Shown one piece after another: positions 51,422 to 61,098 of a stretch of 64,000 nucleotides of DNA. Under the pieces are notes generated by a model. That model did not search any database. It saw only the letters and a list, made by a program, of their open reading frames with translations, and was not told where the DNA came from. Source of the stretch: Paraherbaspirillum soli (GTDB lineage: Bacteria > Pseudomonadota > Gammaproteobacteria > Burkholderiales > Burkholderiaceae_D); the NCBI RefSeq assembly GCF_042654985.1, contig NZ_JBHSMT010000012.1, forward strand, positions 186,001 through 250,000. Reading direction: 5' to 3'. The number at the start of each line of letters is the position of its first letter. The stretch's first letter is position 1. The position numbers and the translations under genes were made by a program.

Positions 51422-52360
51422 ATGAATCTTAAAGCCAAGTCCCTCTCACGGCCTGCGCCCCCCTGGCACATCGCGCTGTTCCTGGCGCCGGCGGTGATCA
51501 TCTATTCGCTGTTCAGCGCCCTGCCCTTGCTGGACACCTTGCGCCTGGGCTTCTACACCAGCAGCGATGCCGGCGTGCACAGCTTCGTCGGCCTGTCCAA
51601 TTACCATACGATCCTGTTCGATCCCGACTGGTCGGCCGCCTTCTGGAACGCGATGTGGAATAACGTGAAGTTCTTCGCGATGCACATGCTGCTGCAAAAT
51701 CCGATCGGGCTGTTGCTGGCCACCTTGTTCAGTCTCAAGGGTTTGCGCGGCGCGCGCAGTTATCGCACCCTGATCTTCCTGCCGACCCTGCTGTCGGTGG
51801 TGATCATCGGCTTTATCTGGCAATTGATCCTGTCGCCGCTGTGGGGCGTCGGCGAAACGCTGATGGGCCATGTCGGCCTGGCCGACTATTTTTCGCCGTG
51901 GCTGGGACAACAATCGACCGCACTGGTGACGCTGGCGCTGATCTCGGTCTGGCAATACATCGGCATCCCGATGATGTTGATTTATGCCGCGCTGCTGGCG
52001 GTGCCGGAGGAAGTGCTGGAAGCGGCCTATGCCGAAGGCGCCAGCGGCTTGCGGATTTTCTGGCAGATCAAACTGCCGCTGATCCTGCCGACGCTGGGAC
52101 TGGTCACTATCCTGACTTTTGTCGCCAACTTCAACGCCTTCGACCTGATCTATTCGGTCAAGGGTGCGTTGGCCGGGCCCAATTACACGACCGACATCCT
52201 GGGCACCCTGTTCTATCGCACCTTCTTCGGCTATCAGGCGCAGATCGGCAGTCCGACCATGGGAGCGGCGGTCGCGACCCTGATGTTCCTGGTGATCCTG
52301 CTCGGGGTCGCGGCTTATTTCTATGGCGTGCAGCGCAAGCTGACGCGCTATGAACTGTGA
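51422..52360 (+). CDS. ABC transporter permease 1
   Basis: A 312-residue inner-membrane permease, MalF-like with six or so helices. The coupling (EAA) loop is visible: EVLEAAYAEGASGLRIFWQIKLPLILP (starting about residue 198). The start ATG 51422 has no clear ribosome site, and the REP element ends 35 bp upstream. Overlaps the next gene's leader. Confidence 0.88.
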   Translation: MNLKAKSLSRPAPPWHIALFLAPAVIIYSLFSALPLLDTLRLGFYTSSDAGVHSFVGLSNYHTILFDPDWSAAFWNAMWNNVKFFAMHMLLQNPIGLLLATLFSLKGLRGARSYRTLIFLPTLLSVVIIGFIWQLILSPLWGVGETLMGHVGLADYFSPWLGQQSTALVTLALISVWQYIGIPMMLIYAALLAVPEEVLEAAYAEGASGLRIFWQIKLPLILPTLGLVTILTFVANFNAFDLIYSVKGALAGPNYTTDILGTLFYRTFFGYQAQIGSPTMGAAVATLMFLVILLGVAAYFYGVQRKLTRYEL

Positions 52361-52371
52361 GGACGGCCGGC

Positions 52372-53211
52372 ATGCAAACGTTCTCCTTGCGTAATCTCGG
52401 CCGGCTGTGGGTGCACCTGGTGCTGTGCGCTTACGCCGTGATCGCCCTGTTCCCGATTGCGCTGATCCTGATCAATTCGATCAAGTCGCGCGATGCGATC
52501 TTCGACAATCCGCTGGCATTTCCGACGCCGGCATCGTTTTCGCTGATCGGTTTCGAGAAGGTATTGAACAATACCAACTTCATCCTCTATTTCGGCAACA
52601 GCCTGCTGGTGACGCTCGGTTCCTTGCTGCTGATCGTGCTGTTCGGCGCGATGGCGGGCTGGGCGCTGTCGGAATACAAGTTCCGCGGCAACCGCCTGCT
52701 GACGCTGTACCTGGCGCTCGGCATCATGATCCCGATCCGGCTCGGCACGGTCTCTATCCTGCAACTGGTGGTGAGCCTGAACCTGATCAACACCCGCAGC
52801 GCGCTGATCCTGGTGTATACCGCCCAGGGCTTGCCGCTGGCGGTGATGATCCTGTCCGAATTCATCCGCCAGATCCCGAAGGAACTAAAGGACGCGGCGC
52901 GCTGCGACGGCGTCGGCGAGTTCAAGATTTTCTTCCAGATCATCCTGCCGCTGATCCGGCCGGCGATCGCCACGGTAGCGGTGTTCACCATGATCCCGGC
53001 CTGGAACGACCTGTGGTTCCCGCTGATCCTGGCGCCGTCCGACGAAACAAAAACCGTGACGCTGGGGGTCCAGCAATTCATCGGCCAGTACGTGACGGAC
53101 TGGAATTCGGTGCTGGCGGCGCTGTCGCTGGCGGTGATCCCGATCCTGATTTTGTACATGCTGTTTTCCCGTCAATTGATTCGCGGATTAACCTCCGGCG
53201 CAGTCAAGTAA
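52372..53211 (+). CDS. ABC transporter permease 2
   Basis: A 279-residue MalG-like permease. EAA loop: ELKDAARCDGVGEFKIFFQIILPLIRP (starting about residue 168). Start at ATG 52372 behind GAGGA; a GTG at 52357 is also open but overlaps the previous stop. It forms the membrane pore with permease 1. Confidence 0.9.
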   Translation: MQTFSLRNLGRLWVHLVLCAYAVIALFPIALILINSIKSRDAIFDNPLAFPTPASFSLIGFEKVLNNTNFILYFGNSLLVTLGSLLLIVLFGAMAGWALSEYKFRGNRLLTLYLALGIMIPIRLGTVSILQLVVSLNLINTRSALILVYTAQGLPLAVMILSEFIRQIPKELKDAARCDGVGEFKIFFQIILPLIRPAIATVAVFTMIPAWNDLWFPLILAPSDETKTVTLGVQQFIGQYVTDWNSVLAALSLAVIPILILYMLFSRQLIRGLTSGAVK

Positions 53212-53273
53212 AACCATGCCTTCAGTCGTAACCGCAACATCCTAAGAACGAACAATCATTCAGGGAGAAGACG

Positions 53274-55946
53274 ATGAAAAGATGGAGAGCAAACGTAGCA
53301 GCAGCCGTCGCGGCCAGCCTGGCGCTGCTGGGAACGGCCAACGGCCACCCGGCCGAGCAGCGGCTGGTGGATCAACTTAGCCAGCTGAAAGTGCGCTATA
53401 CGGTGGTCGATAACCTGGCCGCCACACATGGCGTCGACTGCTCGGCGCTGGGCGCGGACTGGGCCTCATGCAACCGGGCCACGATCACGCTGGACAATCC
53501 CGGCGAACAGATTAGCAGCAAGGATTGGGCGATCTACTTCCACAGCATTCGCCAAGTCTTGCAGGTGCTTGACCCGCAGTTCAAGATCACGCACCTGACC
53601 GGCGATCTGCACAGACTGGAACCGACCGACAAGTTCACATCCTTCCCGGCCGGACAGGCGCTGCAAATCCCGATCATCGGCGAATATTGGCAATTGTTTG
53701 AAACCGACGTCATGCCGCGCTGGTACGTCACCGCAGGCGGCGCCCGCCCGCGGGTCATCGCCAGCACCGATACCGAAAACCTGCAGCGCCTGGTGACGCC
53801 GCTCGGCCAGCAATGGAAACGCATCGAGGCCGACCATAATGTGCTGATGACCGCCGCCAGCCGTTTCGACAAGAACCAGGATGTGCGCCTGTTGCCGGCC
53901 GCCGACTTGCGCGGGCAAATCCTCCCGACGCCGCTGCAAGTCAACATTCATCCGCAGGATGCGGATCTGCGGCGCGGGGTGGCGCTGCATCTGGCGGCCT
54001 TGCCGTCGGCCGCGGCCGAGGCCATCCGACAACGCTTTGAGCAACTCGGGGTATCAATTAATGGCGACGGCTACCCGATCCGAACCCGGATCCAGAGCGA
54101 GCGTTTCCAGGGTCCGACGGCGCTGCCCGGTGCTTACCAGTTGACGATAGGCACCCAGGGCGCCGAAGTGGTCGGCTTCGATCAAAGCGGCGTGTTCTAC
54201 GGCCTGCAATCGATTCTTTCGCTGCTGCCGGCCGACGGCCGCATGCGCATCGCCACGCTGCATGCCAGCGATGCGCCGCGTTTTGCCTATCGCGGCATGT
54301 TCCTCGATGTCGGCCGCAACTTCCATTCGAAACAGGCAGTGCTGCGCCTACTGGATCAGATGGCGGCCTATAAGCTGAATAAATTCCACTTTCACCTGAG
54401 CGACGACGAGGGCTGGCGGATCGAGATCCCGGGTTTGCCGGAGTTGACCGAGATCGGAGGCAGGCGCTGCCACGATTTGAGCGAAAGCCGATGCCTGTTG
54501 CCGCAACTGGGTTCCGGCCCGCATAGCGACAATATGGGCAGCGGTTATTTCACCCGCAGCGACTACATCGAGATCCTGCAATACGCCCAGGCGCGTCAGA
54601 TTGAAGTGATCCCGGAAATCGACATGCCGGCCCATGCCCGCGCCGCCGTGGTGGCGATGGAAGCGCGCTACCGCAGGCTGCACCGGCAAGGCAAGGAGCT
54701 GGAGGCCAACGCCTACCGCCTGCTCGATCCCAGCGATACTTCGCGCACCACCTCGGTCCAGTTCTACGATCGCCGCAGTTTCGTCAATCCCTGCCTGGAG
54801 TCGTCCAAGCACTTTGTCGACAAGGTGATCGCTGAAATCGCCGGCATGCACCGCGAGGCCGGCCAGCCGCTGACGACCTGGCATTTCGGCGGCGACGAAG
54901 CCAAGAATACCCGCCTGGGACCCGGCTTCCAGGACATCAACGCACCGGACAAAGTGAACTGGAAAGGCACGATAGACCAGCGCCGCGAAGATCATCCGTG
55001 GGCCAGATCGCCGATCTGTCAGGCACTGGTCAACAGCGGCAAGGTACAGGACATCACCCATCTGTCGGGCTATTTCGCGGTCGAGGTGAGCAAGCTGGTC
55101 AACGCCCACGGCATCGAAAAAATGCAAGCCTGGCAAGACGGATTGAAAGATGCCAAGGACGCCAGGGCGTTTGCCACCCGCCGGGTCGGCGTCAACCTGT
55201 GGGACACCTTGTATTGGGGCGGTTTCGACACCGCCAACGATTGGGCCAGCAAAGGTTATGAAGTCACCCTGTCCAATCCCGACTATCTGTATATGGACAT
55301 GCCGTACGAAGTCAATCCGCTGGAGCGTGGCTATTACTGGGCCACCCGCTTTAACGACGAGCGAAAAATGTTCAGCTTCGCGCCCAACAACCTGCCGCAA
55401 AACGCGGAAACCTCGGTCGACCGCGACGGCAATCCGTTCCAGGCCAAAAGCGACAAGGCCTGGCCGGGCGCTTACGGCATCTCGGCTCAATCCTGGAGTG
55501 AAACCGTGCGCACCGACAGGCAGATGGACGGCATGATTTTCCCCCGGGTGCTGACAGTGGCAGAACGGGCCTGGCATCGCGCCGCCTGGGAGCAGGATTA
55601 TCAGCAAGGCCGCAGCTATCAAGGCGGCGTCACGCACCTGGTCGACAGCCAGGCCCTGCTGAACGACTGGCAGCGTTTTGCCAACCTGGTCGGACAACGC
55701 GAACTGGCGAAGCTGGATCAAGCCGGCGTCGCTTACCGCTTGCCGGTGCCGGGCGGGCGCGTGCTGAACGGCATGCTGGCGGCGAACGTGGCCTTGCCCG
55801 GCCTGACTATCGAATACTCCAGCGACGGCGGCAATCAGTGGCAGCGCTACGCCCCCAAAGCCCCGCCGCAGGTCAGTTCCAACGTCCTGCTGCGCTCCCG
55901 CAGTCCGGACGGCAGGCGCAGCAGTCGGGCTGAAGCTTTGCGTTAG
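53274..55946 (+). CDS. GH20 beta-N-acetylhexosaminidase (chitobiase)
   Basis: An 890-residue exported enzyme (signal about residues 1-24). N-terminal carbohydrate-binding and GH20b domains precede the catalytic barrel. FHFHLSDDEGWRIEIPGLPEL and EVIPEIDMPAHARA are barrel motifs; the catalytic pair is Asp-Glu in WHFGGDEAKN (about residues 540-541). A C-terminal beta domain follows. Length and order match bacterial chitobiases, which release GlcNAc from chitobiose in the periplasm or at the surface. GGGAGAAG gives a good ribosome site. Confidence 0.93.
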   Translation: MKRWRANVAAAVAASLALLGTANGHPAEQRLVDQLSQLKVRYTVVDNLAATHGVDCSALGADWASCNRATITLDNPGEQISSKDWAIYFHSIRQVLQVLDPQFKITHLTGDLHRLEPTDKFTSFPAGQALQIPIIGEYWQLFETDVMPRWYVTAGGARPRVIASTDTENLQRLVTPLGQQWKRIEADHNVLMTAASRFDKNQDVRLLPAADLRGQILPTPLQVNIHPQDADLRRGVALHLAALPSAAAEAIRQRFEQLGVSINGDGYPIRTRIQSERFQGPTALPGAYQLTIGTQGAEVVGFDQSGVFYGLQSILSLLPADGRMRIATLHASDAPRFAYRGMFLDVGRNFHSKQAVLRLLDQMAAYKLNKFHFHLSDDEGWRIEIPGLPELTEIGGRRCHDLSESRCLLPQLGSGPHSDNMGSGYFTRSDYIEILQYAQARQIEVIPEIDMPAHARAAVVAMEARYRRLHRQGKELEANAYRLLDPSDTSRTTSVQFYDRRSFVNPCLESSKHFVDKVIAEIAGMHREAGQPLTTWHFGGDEAKNTRLGPGFQDINAPDKVNWKGTIDQRREDHPWARSPICQALVNSGKVQDITHLSGYFAVEVSKLVNAHGIEKMQAWQDGLKDAKDARAFATRRVGVNLWDTLYWGGFDTANDWASKGYEVTLSNPDYLYMDMPYEVNPLERGYYWATRFNDERKMFSFAPNNLPQNAETSVDRDGNPFQAKSDKAWPGAYGISAQSWSETVRTDRQMDGMIFPRVLTVAERAWHRAAWEQDYQQGRSYQGGVTHLVDSQALLNDWQRFANLVGQRELAKLDQAGVAYRLPVPGGRVLNGMLAANVALPGLTIEYSSDGGNQWQRYAPKAPPQVSSNVLLRSRSPDGRRSSRAEALR

Positions 55947-56000
55947 TGAATGAGTGAATGAGGGTGGCCGGTGCGATGAGCGCCGGCCACTATGGATCAA

Positions 56001-56121
56001 GGGCACCTCTAAAAACCGTAGCGAGCGGCCCAAGGTCGGGGTAAGAAGCGCAGTCGTACGCGAGTACGGCGAGCATCGCAGCCCCGAGATTGGGCCGCGC
56101 AGTAGGTTTTTAGAGGCGCCC
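56001..56121. mobile_element. 121-bp MITE-like palindromic element
   Basis: Terminal inverted repeats GGGCACCTCTAAAAACC (56001-56017) and GGTTTTTAGAGGCGCCC (56105-56121) differ at one base. The inner part is also palindromic (GCGGCCCAA with TTGGGCCGC; TCGGGG with CCCCGA). A TCAA flank on each side (55997-56000 and 56122-56125) looks like a 4-bp target duplication. It has no gene and lies inside the transport operon. Confidence 0.75.
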
Positions 56122-56140
56122 TCAATAAAAGGTAAAAAGC

Positions 56141-57280
56141 ATGGCCCACGTCAGTATCAAAGACATCAGAAAATCCTATGACGGCAAGCAGGACGTGCTG
56201 GCCGGACTCAATCTCGACATCAAGGATGGCGAATTCGTGGTGCTGGTCGGCCCTTCCGGCTGCGGCAAGTCGACTTTGCTGCGCATGCTGTGCGGGCTGG
56301 AGTCGATCAGCGGCGGCGAGCTGTCGATCGGCGGCCAGGTGGTCAATCATTTGCCGCCGGCGGAACGCGGCATTGCGATGGTGTTCCAGAGCTATGCACT
56401 GTACCCGCACATGAGCGTCTATAAAAACATGGCGTTCGGCCTGAAAATCGCCGGCGCCGGCAAGGCTGCGATCGACCAGCGCATCCGCCACGCCGCCGGC
56501 ATCCTCAAAATCGATCACCTGCTGGAGCGCCTGCCGCGCGAACTGTCCGGCGGCCAGCGCCAGCGCGTCGCCATCGGCCGCGCCATCGTCCGCGAGCCGA
56601 AGCTGTTCCTGTTCGACGAACCGCTGTCCAACCTGGATGCCGCGTTGCGGGTGCAGACCCGGCTCGAGATCGCCAAGCTGCATCGGCAACTGGCCGCCAC
56701 CATCGTCTACGTCACCCACGACCAGGTGGAGGCGATGACCCTGGGCGACAAAATCGTGGTCATGAACGACGGCCAAATCCAGCAGGCGGGCACGCCGCTG
56801 GAACTGTATCAGCGGCCGCACAACCTGTTCGTTGCGACCTTCATCGGCTCGCCGAAAATGAACTTGTTCAGCGGAACGGTCAGTACGGTCGAGGCCGACC
56901 ATGTAAAAGTCAGACTTGCCAGCGGCCAGGAAATCCGCACCGAGGTCAGCGCCGGCAGCGCCAGGAGCGGCGACGCGGTGACGGTCGGAGTACGATCGGA
57001 ACACATCCTGGAACACGCCGAGCATGGCGCTCACAACGATAGCGGCCAAATCTTCAGCGGCAAAGTCAACATCGTCGAACATCTGGGCGAAGCCAACTTC
57101 ATCTTTGTGACGCTGCAAAACGGCCAGGACCTGCTGGTGCGCGGCAATGGCAACAACACAGTACGCATCGGCGATACGATTACCTTGTCCGCCGCCAGCA
57201 GCGCGTTCCACGTGTTCGATGCCGACGGTCAATCGCTAGCCAGACTTAAGCCTGGAAATATGATTTCTTCGAAGCAGTAA
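56141..57280 (+). CDS. ABC transporter ATPase, UgpC/MsmK/MalK type
   Basis: A 379-residue ATPase. Walker A GPSGCGKSTLL (about residues 37-47), signature LSGGQRQRVAIGRAI (about 134-148), Walker B LFLFDEPLSNLD, and a C-terminal regulatory domain typical of sugar importers. It drives the permease pair encoded 3 kb upstream; the hexosaminidase gene and the MITE-like element lie between. AAGGTAAAAAGC precedes the ATG. Confidence 0.93.
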   Translation: MAHVSIKDIRKSYDGKQDVLAGLNLDIKDGEFVVLVGPSGCGKSTLLRMLCGLESISGGELSIGGQVVNHLPPAERGIAMVFQSYALYPHMSVYKNMAFGLKIAGAGKAAIDQRIRHAAGILKIDHLLERLPRELSGGQRQRVAIGRAIVREPKLFLFDEPLSNLDAALRVQTRLEIAKLHRQLAATIVYVTHDQVEAMTLGDKIVVMNDGQIQQAGTPLELYQRPHNLFVATFIGSPKMNLFSGTVSTVEADHVKVRLASGQEIRTEVSAGSARSGDAVTVGVRSEHILEHAEHGAHNDSGQIFSGKVNIVEHLGEANFIFVTLQNGQDLLVRGNGNNTVRIGDTITLSAASSAFHVFDADGQSLARLKPGNMISSKQ

Positions 57281-57334
57281 GCAAGCCTATCCAAGATACA
57301 ATTTTGCCTTTCCAGCATCACAACCAATGCCACC

Positions 57335-58246
57335 ATGAATACAGCTTACGAATACTTGATCGGCGTCGACGGCGGCGGCACCAAGACCCTGGTCCGGGTC
57401 GAGCGCCCGGACGGCAGTCATGTCGCCGACGGCAGCAGCGGACCTTCGGCCTTGATGCACGGCACCGGCAAGGCCTGGCTCGCCATCGTCGCGGCGATCG
57501 ACGGCGCGTTCCAGCAAGCCGGCCTGCCCCGGCCGCCGTATCGGCAACTGGCGGCGGGTTTCGGCTTATCCGGCGTCAACAACAAACAATGGGCGGCGGA
57601 ATTTAGCGCGCAGGACCCCGGCTTTGGAGCGATCGCCGTCGGCACCGATGCCTTCACCACCCTGCTCGGCGCCCATCTGGGCCGGCCCGGCGCTATCGTT
57701 GCGATCGGCACCGGCAGCGTCGGCGAGGCTTTGCTGGCCGATGGCAGCCGGCGTGAAGTCGGCGGCTGGGGCTTCCAGACCGGCGACGAAGCGAGCGGCT
57801 GCTGGATCGGCATGCGCGCCATCAATCATGTCGAGCGGGTACTGGATGGACGCGCCGAAGCCGGACCGCTGGCGCACGCGATCATCGCGTTTTGCGGCGG
57901 CGCCGGCGAGCATGCCGACCAGCGCGATCAGGTACTGAGCTGGATCATCCAGGCCAACCAGAGCATCTTTGCGCAACTGGCGCCGCTGGTGGTGGCGCAC
58001 GCCGGGCAGGACGATGCAGCGCGCAGCATCCTGCAAGAGGCCGGTCGCGAAATCGAGCAAATCGCCGCTGCGCTCGATCCTGCGCAAGATCCAGCAAATA
58101 AGTTGCCGATCGCACTGTGCGGCGGACTGGCCGCCCCGCTGCGTCCCTATTTACCGCAACCGTTACAAGTACGCGCGACTGCGCCGCAAGCCGATGCGGC
58201 AGCCGGCGCAATACTGCTGCTGCGCCGGCAGTTGAAAGGAGAATGA
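57335..58246 (+). CDS. N-acetylglucosamine kinase, BadF/BcrA ATPase type
   Basis: A 303-residue sugar kinase with the actin-like fold. IGVDGGGTKTLVRVERPDG (about residues 9-27) is the phosphate-1 motif; VAIGTGSVGEALL and GGWGFQTGDEASGCWIG are the phosphate-2 and sugar-side stretches. It would phosphorylate imported GlcNAc at C6, needed because an ABC transporter, unlike a PTS, delivers the free sugar. Overlaps nagA by four bases. Confidence 0.88.
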   Translation: MNTAYEYLIGVDGGGTKTLVRVERPDGSHVADGSSGPSALMHGTGKAWLAIVAAIDGAFQQAGLPRPPYRQLAAGFGLSGVNNKQWAAEFSAQDPGFGAIAVGTDAFTTLLGAHLGRPGAIVAIGTGSVGEALLADGSRREVGGWGFQTGDEASGCWIGMRAINHVERVLDGRAEAGPLAHAIIAFCGGAGEHADQRDQVLSWIIQANQSIFAQLAPLVVAHAGQDDAARSILQEAGREIEQIAAALDPAQDPANKLPIALCGGLAAPLRPYLPQPLQVRATAPQADAAAGAILLLRRQLKGE

Positions 58247-59376
58247 CGATGAAGAACCTCACCCAACTTCAAGGCAACGTGTTAAGTACCCAGGGCTGGG
58301 TCGCCGGCACCATCAGCTTCGGCGACATGATCGCCGACATTTGCGGCCAGCCGCTGGAGCAAGCGCCAGGCGACGAGCACGGCGGCGATTATATTCTGCC
58401 GGGCTTTATCGACTTGCACGTGCATGGCGGCGGCGGCCGCGACGTGATGGAAGGCGGCGATGCGGCGCAAATCATTTCGCGCATGCATGCGCAGCACGGC
58501 ACCACCAGCATGCTGGCGACCACCATGACCGCGCCGATCGAAGAGCTGGAAGCGGCGCTGGCCGCCATCGGCCGCGCCTGCCATGCACGCCCGGCCGGCA
58601 CCGCACGGATACTCGGGGCCCACCTGGAAGGCCCTTACATCAACCCCGGCAATCTCGGCGCCCAGCCCGATTTTGCGATTGCCGCCACGCTCGAACAAGT
58701 CGATTGGCTGCGCAGCTTTGCGCCGTTAAAACTGATCACCATCGCCCCCGAAGTCGACGGCCACCTGGACCTGTTGCGGACCCTGACCGCGACCGGTATG
58801 CGGGTCCAGATCGGCCACACCCTCGGCACCTATGAAGATGGGGTGGCCGCGCTCGAACATGGCGCGGCCGGGTTCACCCACCTGTTCAACGCCATGAGCG
58901 GCTTTCATCATCGGCAGCCGGGCATGGCCGGCGCGGCGCTGGCGCATGCCGAATACGCCGAACTGATCCCCGATCTGCTGCACGTCCATCCCGGCGCCAT
59001 CAAGGCCGCGCTGCGCGCCATCCCGCGCCTGTATTGCGTGACCGACTCGACTGCCGCCTCCGGCATGCCGGACGGCGACTATATGCTGGGCCGGCAATCG
59101 GTGCACAAATGCCTGGGCGGCGTGCGGCTGGCCGACGGCACCCTGGCCGGCAGCACGCTGACCATGGATCAAGCCTTACGCAACCTGGTCGGACTCGGCC
59201 TGGCAATCGAAGAAGCTTCGCTGCGGGTGTCCACCTACCCCGCCGACTACCTGGGCATGCAGGAACGCGGCCGTCTCAAAAACGGCTGTTTCGCCGACAT
59301 CGTGGTGCTGGACCGCCAGCTCAAACTCAAAGCCGTATACGTAGAAGGAGAACAGATTGACCTCGTTGATGCTTAA
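58243..59376 (+). CDS. nagA: N-acetylglucosamine-6-phosphate deacetylase
   Basis: A 377-residue amidohydrolase. IDLHVHGGGGRDVMEG (about residues 54-69), HLEGPYINPGNLGA (metal Glu), GHTLGTYEDG, FTHLFNAMSGFHHRQPG and the catalytic Asp in CVTDSTAASG are all present. It yields glucosamine-6-phosphate and acetate. ATG 58243 overlaps the kinase stop (ATGA); a second ATG at 58249 is possible. Confidence 0.95.
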   Translation: MTMKNLTQLQGNVLSTQGWVAGTISFGDMIADICGQPLEQAPGDEHGGDYILPGFIDLHVHGGGGRDVMEGGDAAQIISRMHAQHGTTSMLATTMTAPIEELEAALAAIGRACHARPAGTARILGAHLEGPYINPGNLGAQPDFAIAATLEQVDWLRSFAPLKLITIAPEVDGHLDLLRTLTATGMRVQIGHTLGTYEDGVAALEHGAAGFTHLFNAMSGFHHRQPGMAGAALAHAEYAELIPDLLHVHPGAIKAALRAIPRLYCVTDSTAASGMPDGDYMLGRQSVHKCLGGVRLADGTLAGSTLTMDQALRNLVGLGLAIEEASLRVSTYPADYLGMQERGRLKNGCFADIVVLDRQLKLKAVYVEGEQIDLVDA

Positions 59377-60379
59377 AGAAGCCCGCTCGGCGGCAGCTCA
59401 TGTCGCCTCGCAACTCAGGCAGGACCGTGAACGCTATGCCGAACTCGGCCAGTGCCTGCGGGCCGCGCCGCCGTCGGCTATCCTGACGGTGGCGCGCGGC
59501 AGCTCGGATAACGCCGCCAACTATTGCGCCTACCTGATCATGGCGCGCCTGGGCCACATCGTCGCCTCGCTGCCGCTGTCGCTGGTGACCTTGAACAAGG
59601 CGCCGCTGATCGCGCGCGACGCGCTGGCGATCGCCATCTCGCAATCCGGCCAAAGCCCCGATGTGATCGAACCGATCCGCTACTTTCGCGAAAGCGGCGC
59701 CGCCACCGTGGCGCTGGTGAATGACGCCGCCTCGCCGCTTGCCGCCAGCGCCGAATGGGCCTTGCCGCTGCACGCCGGGTCCGAACTCAGCGTGGCCGCC
59801 ACCAAAAGCTTTATCGCCAGCCTGGTGGCCGCCGCCCGCCTCACCGCGCACTGGCAAAACGATGCCGCCTTGCTGGCCGCCATCGAGACCCTACCCGAAG
59901 CGCTGGAAGACGCCAGCCATAGCGACTGGACACCGGCCATCGAAACCCTGGCGCCGGCCTCGCGCATCATGGTGGTCGGCCGCGGCATCAGCCTGCCGCT
60001 GGCGATGGAAGCGGCCTTGAAGCTGAAGGAAACCTCGGGCATCCAGGCCGAAGCCTTCAGCGGCGCCGAAATCAAACACGGCCCGATGACCTTGATCGAC
60101 GAAGGCTATCCGCTGTTGATTTTTGCCACGCGCGGACCGACCCAGGACGGCTTGCTCAAGCTGGCCGATGAAATGCGCAAGCGCGGCGCCAAGGTATTGC
60201 TGGCCGCGCCGGACAACGTCGCCGGCCGCGACCTGACCCTGCCAGTCGCCGCCACCGCCGACCTCGATCCGATTGTCGCGATTCAAGCGTTTTATGCGAT
60301 GGCGGCCAGCCTATCCGCCGCCCGCGGCATGGACCCGGATCGGCCTCGGCATTTGAGTAAGGTGACCAGGACTCAGTAA
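59357..60379 (+). CDS. nagB: SIS-domain glucosamine-6-phosphate deaminase (NagB-II type)
   Basis: A 340-residue protein with two SIS domains: TVARGSSDNAANYCAYLI, ISQSGQSPDVIEPIRYF and GRGISLPLAMEAALKLKETSGIQAEAFSGAEIKHGP hold the phosphosugar-binding Ser clusters. NagB-II deaminates and isomerises glucosamine-6-phosphate to fructose-6-phosphate, replacing the unrelated NagB. It completes the GlcNAc route. Start at TTG 59357 with GGAG six bases before it; ATG 59369 is the alternative. It overlaps the nagA end by 20 bases. Confidence 0.9.
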   Translation: MTSLMLKEARSAAAHVASQLRQDRERYAELGQCLRAAPPSAILTVARGSSDNAANYCAYLIMARLGHIVASLPLSLVTLNKAPLIARDALAIAISQSGQSPDVIEPIRYFRESGAATVALVNDAASPLAASAEWALPLHAGSELSVAATKSFIASLVAAARLTAHWQNDAALLAAIETLPEALEDASHSDWTPAIETLAPASRIMVVGRGISLPLAMEAALKLKETSGIQAEAFSGAEIKHGPMTLIDEGYPLLIFATRGPTQDGLLKLADEMRKRGAKVLLAAPDNVAGRDLTLPVAATADLDPIVAIQAFYAMAASLSAARGMDPDRPRHLSKVTRTQ

Positions 60380-60402
60380 TATTTTTGTACTGAAATTTAC
60401 GC

Positions 60403-60960
60403 TTATTGAGATCCCAGCGAAGAATTAACAACAGCGCGGATTGTTTTCATTCGATCCGCGAAGCATTTCTTCATATCTCGACAGCCCTTATTTTTTCCAA
60501 CAAAGAACTGCAATGCAATAGTTCTAGAACCGTTTGACAAAACAGATACGTAGCACTGTCCGCCGTAATTGTTAGAGTGAGTGCCTTCACTGATTCCGCA
60601 TAAGGGGAACGACTCATACCCATTCCAATTACTTATATTTAGTGGAATAATTTTATCGGCGACTGAATGAATAATGAAATTCCCATTTTCATCTTTTCGA
60701 TAAAGGGTTGAGTTTTCTTCTATTCTTGAACAAATCTCAATATCAGCCAGACAAACAGTTCCAAAATCTTCGGAATTTCCAAATTCCGGCTTTCTTTTGA
60801 CCAAATTAACGCTGTACACGTTTGGGTTATCTGCTCTTATGACCTCTTCGCTAATTGAAGAATAAAACATTCCCGAGTAGGTAATAAATCCGGAGGCAGC
60901 CTTTGATTGAATAGGAGCAAAAAGACATTTTAATATTACCCAAAATATTATTCTTTTCAT
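60403..60960 (-). CDS. exported protein, possible immunity protein
   Basis: A 185-residue protein with a signal peptide (about residues 1-21, ending SKA-A) and about six Cys residues in the mature part (VCLADIEIC, FPLCGIS, GQCYVS, GCRDMKKC). Strongly AT-rich next to the GC-rich nag genes. No family recognised. It lies at the downstream end of a toxin/immunity block, which suggests a periplasmic immunity role; this is inference. Confidence 0.55.
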   Translation of the reverse strand: MKRIIFWVILKCLFAPIQSKAASGFITYSGMFYSSISEEVIRADNPNVYSVNLVKRKPEFGNSEDFGTVCLADIEICSRIEENSTLYRKDENGNFIIHSVADKIIPLNISNWNGYESFPLCGISEGTHSNNYGGQCYVSVLSNGSRTIALQFFVGKNKGCRDMKKCFADRMKTIRAVVNSSLGSQ

Positions 60961-61098
60961 TCTTCATCGCTTAAAATCTTGTATGTGATTTCCGCACGAC
61001 AAATACGGTTGCGCCATACAGTTCCCACAACATTAGTTCACTTCACTATCGAATAATAGGGCTAGCACCATACTTTATTCTGCTTTAATATTTTCACA

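Noticed and set aside
54348..56033. 561-codon open frame on the minus strand opposite the GH20 gene
   Set aside because: Lies antisense to the catalytic domain and runs into the intergenic region; no motif, composition typical of a shadow frame.
56009..57232. 407-codon open frame opposite the ABC ATPase gene
   Set aside because: Antisense shadow; begins inside the ATPase gene and ends in the MITE-like palindrome.
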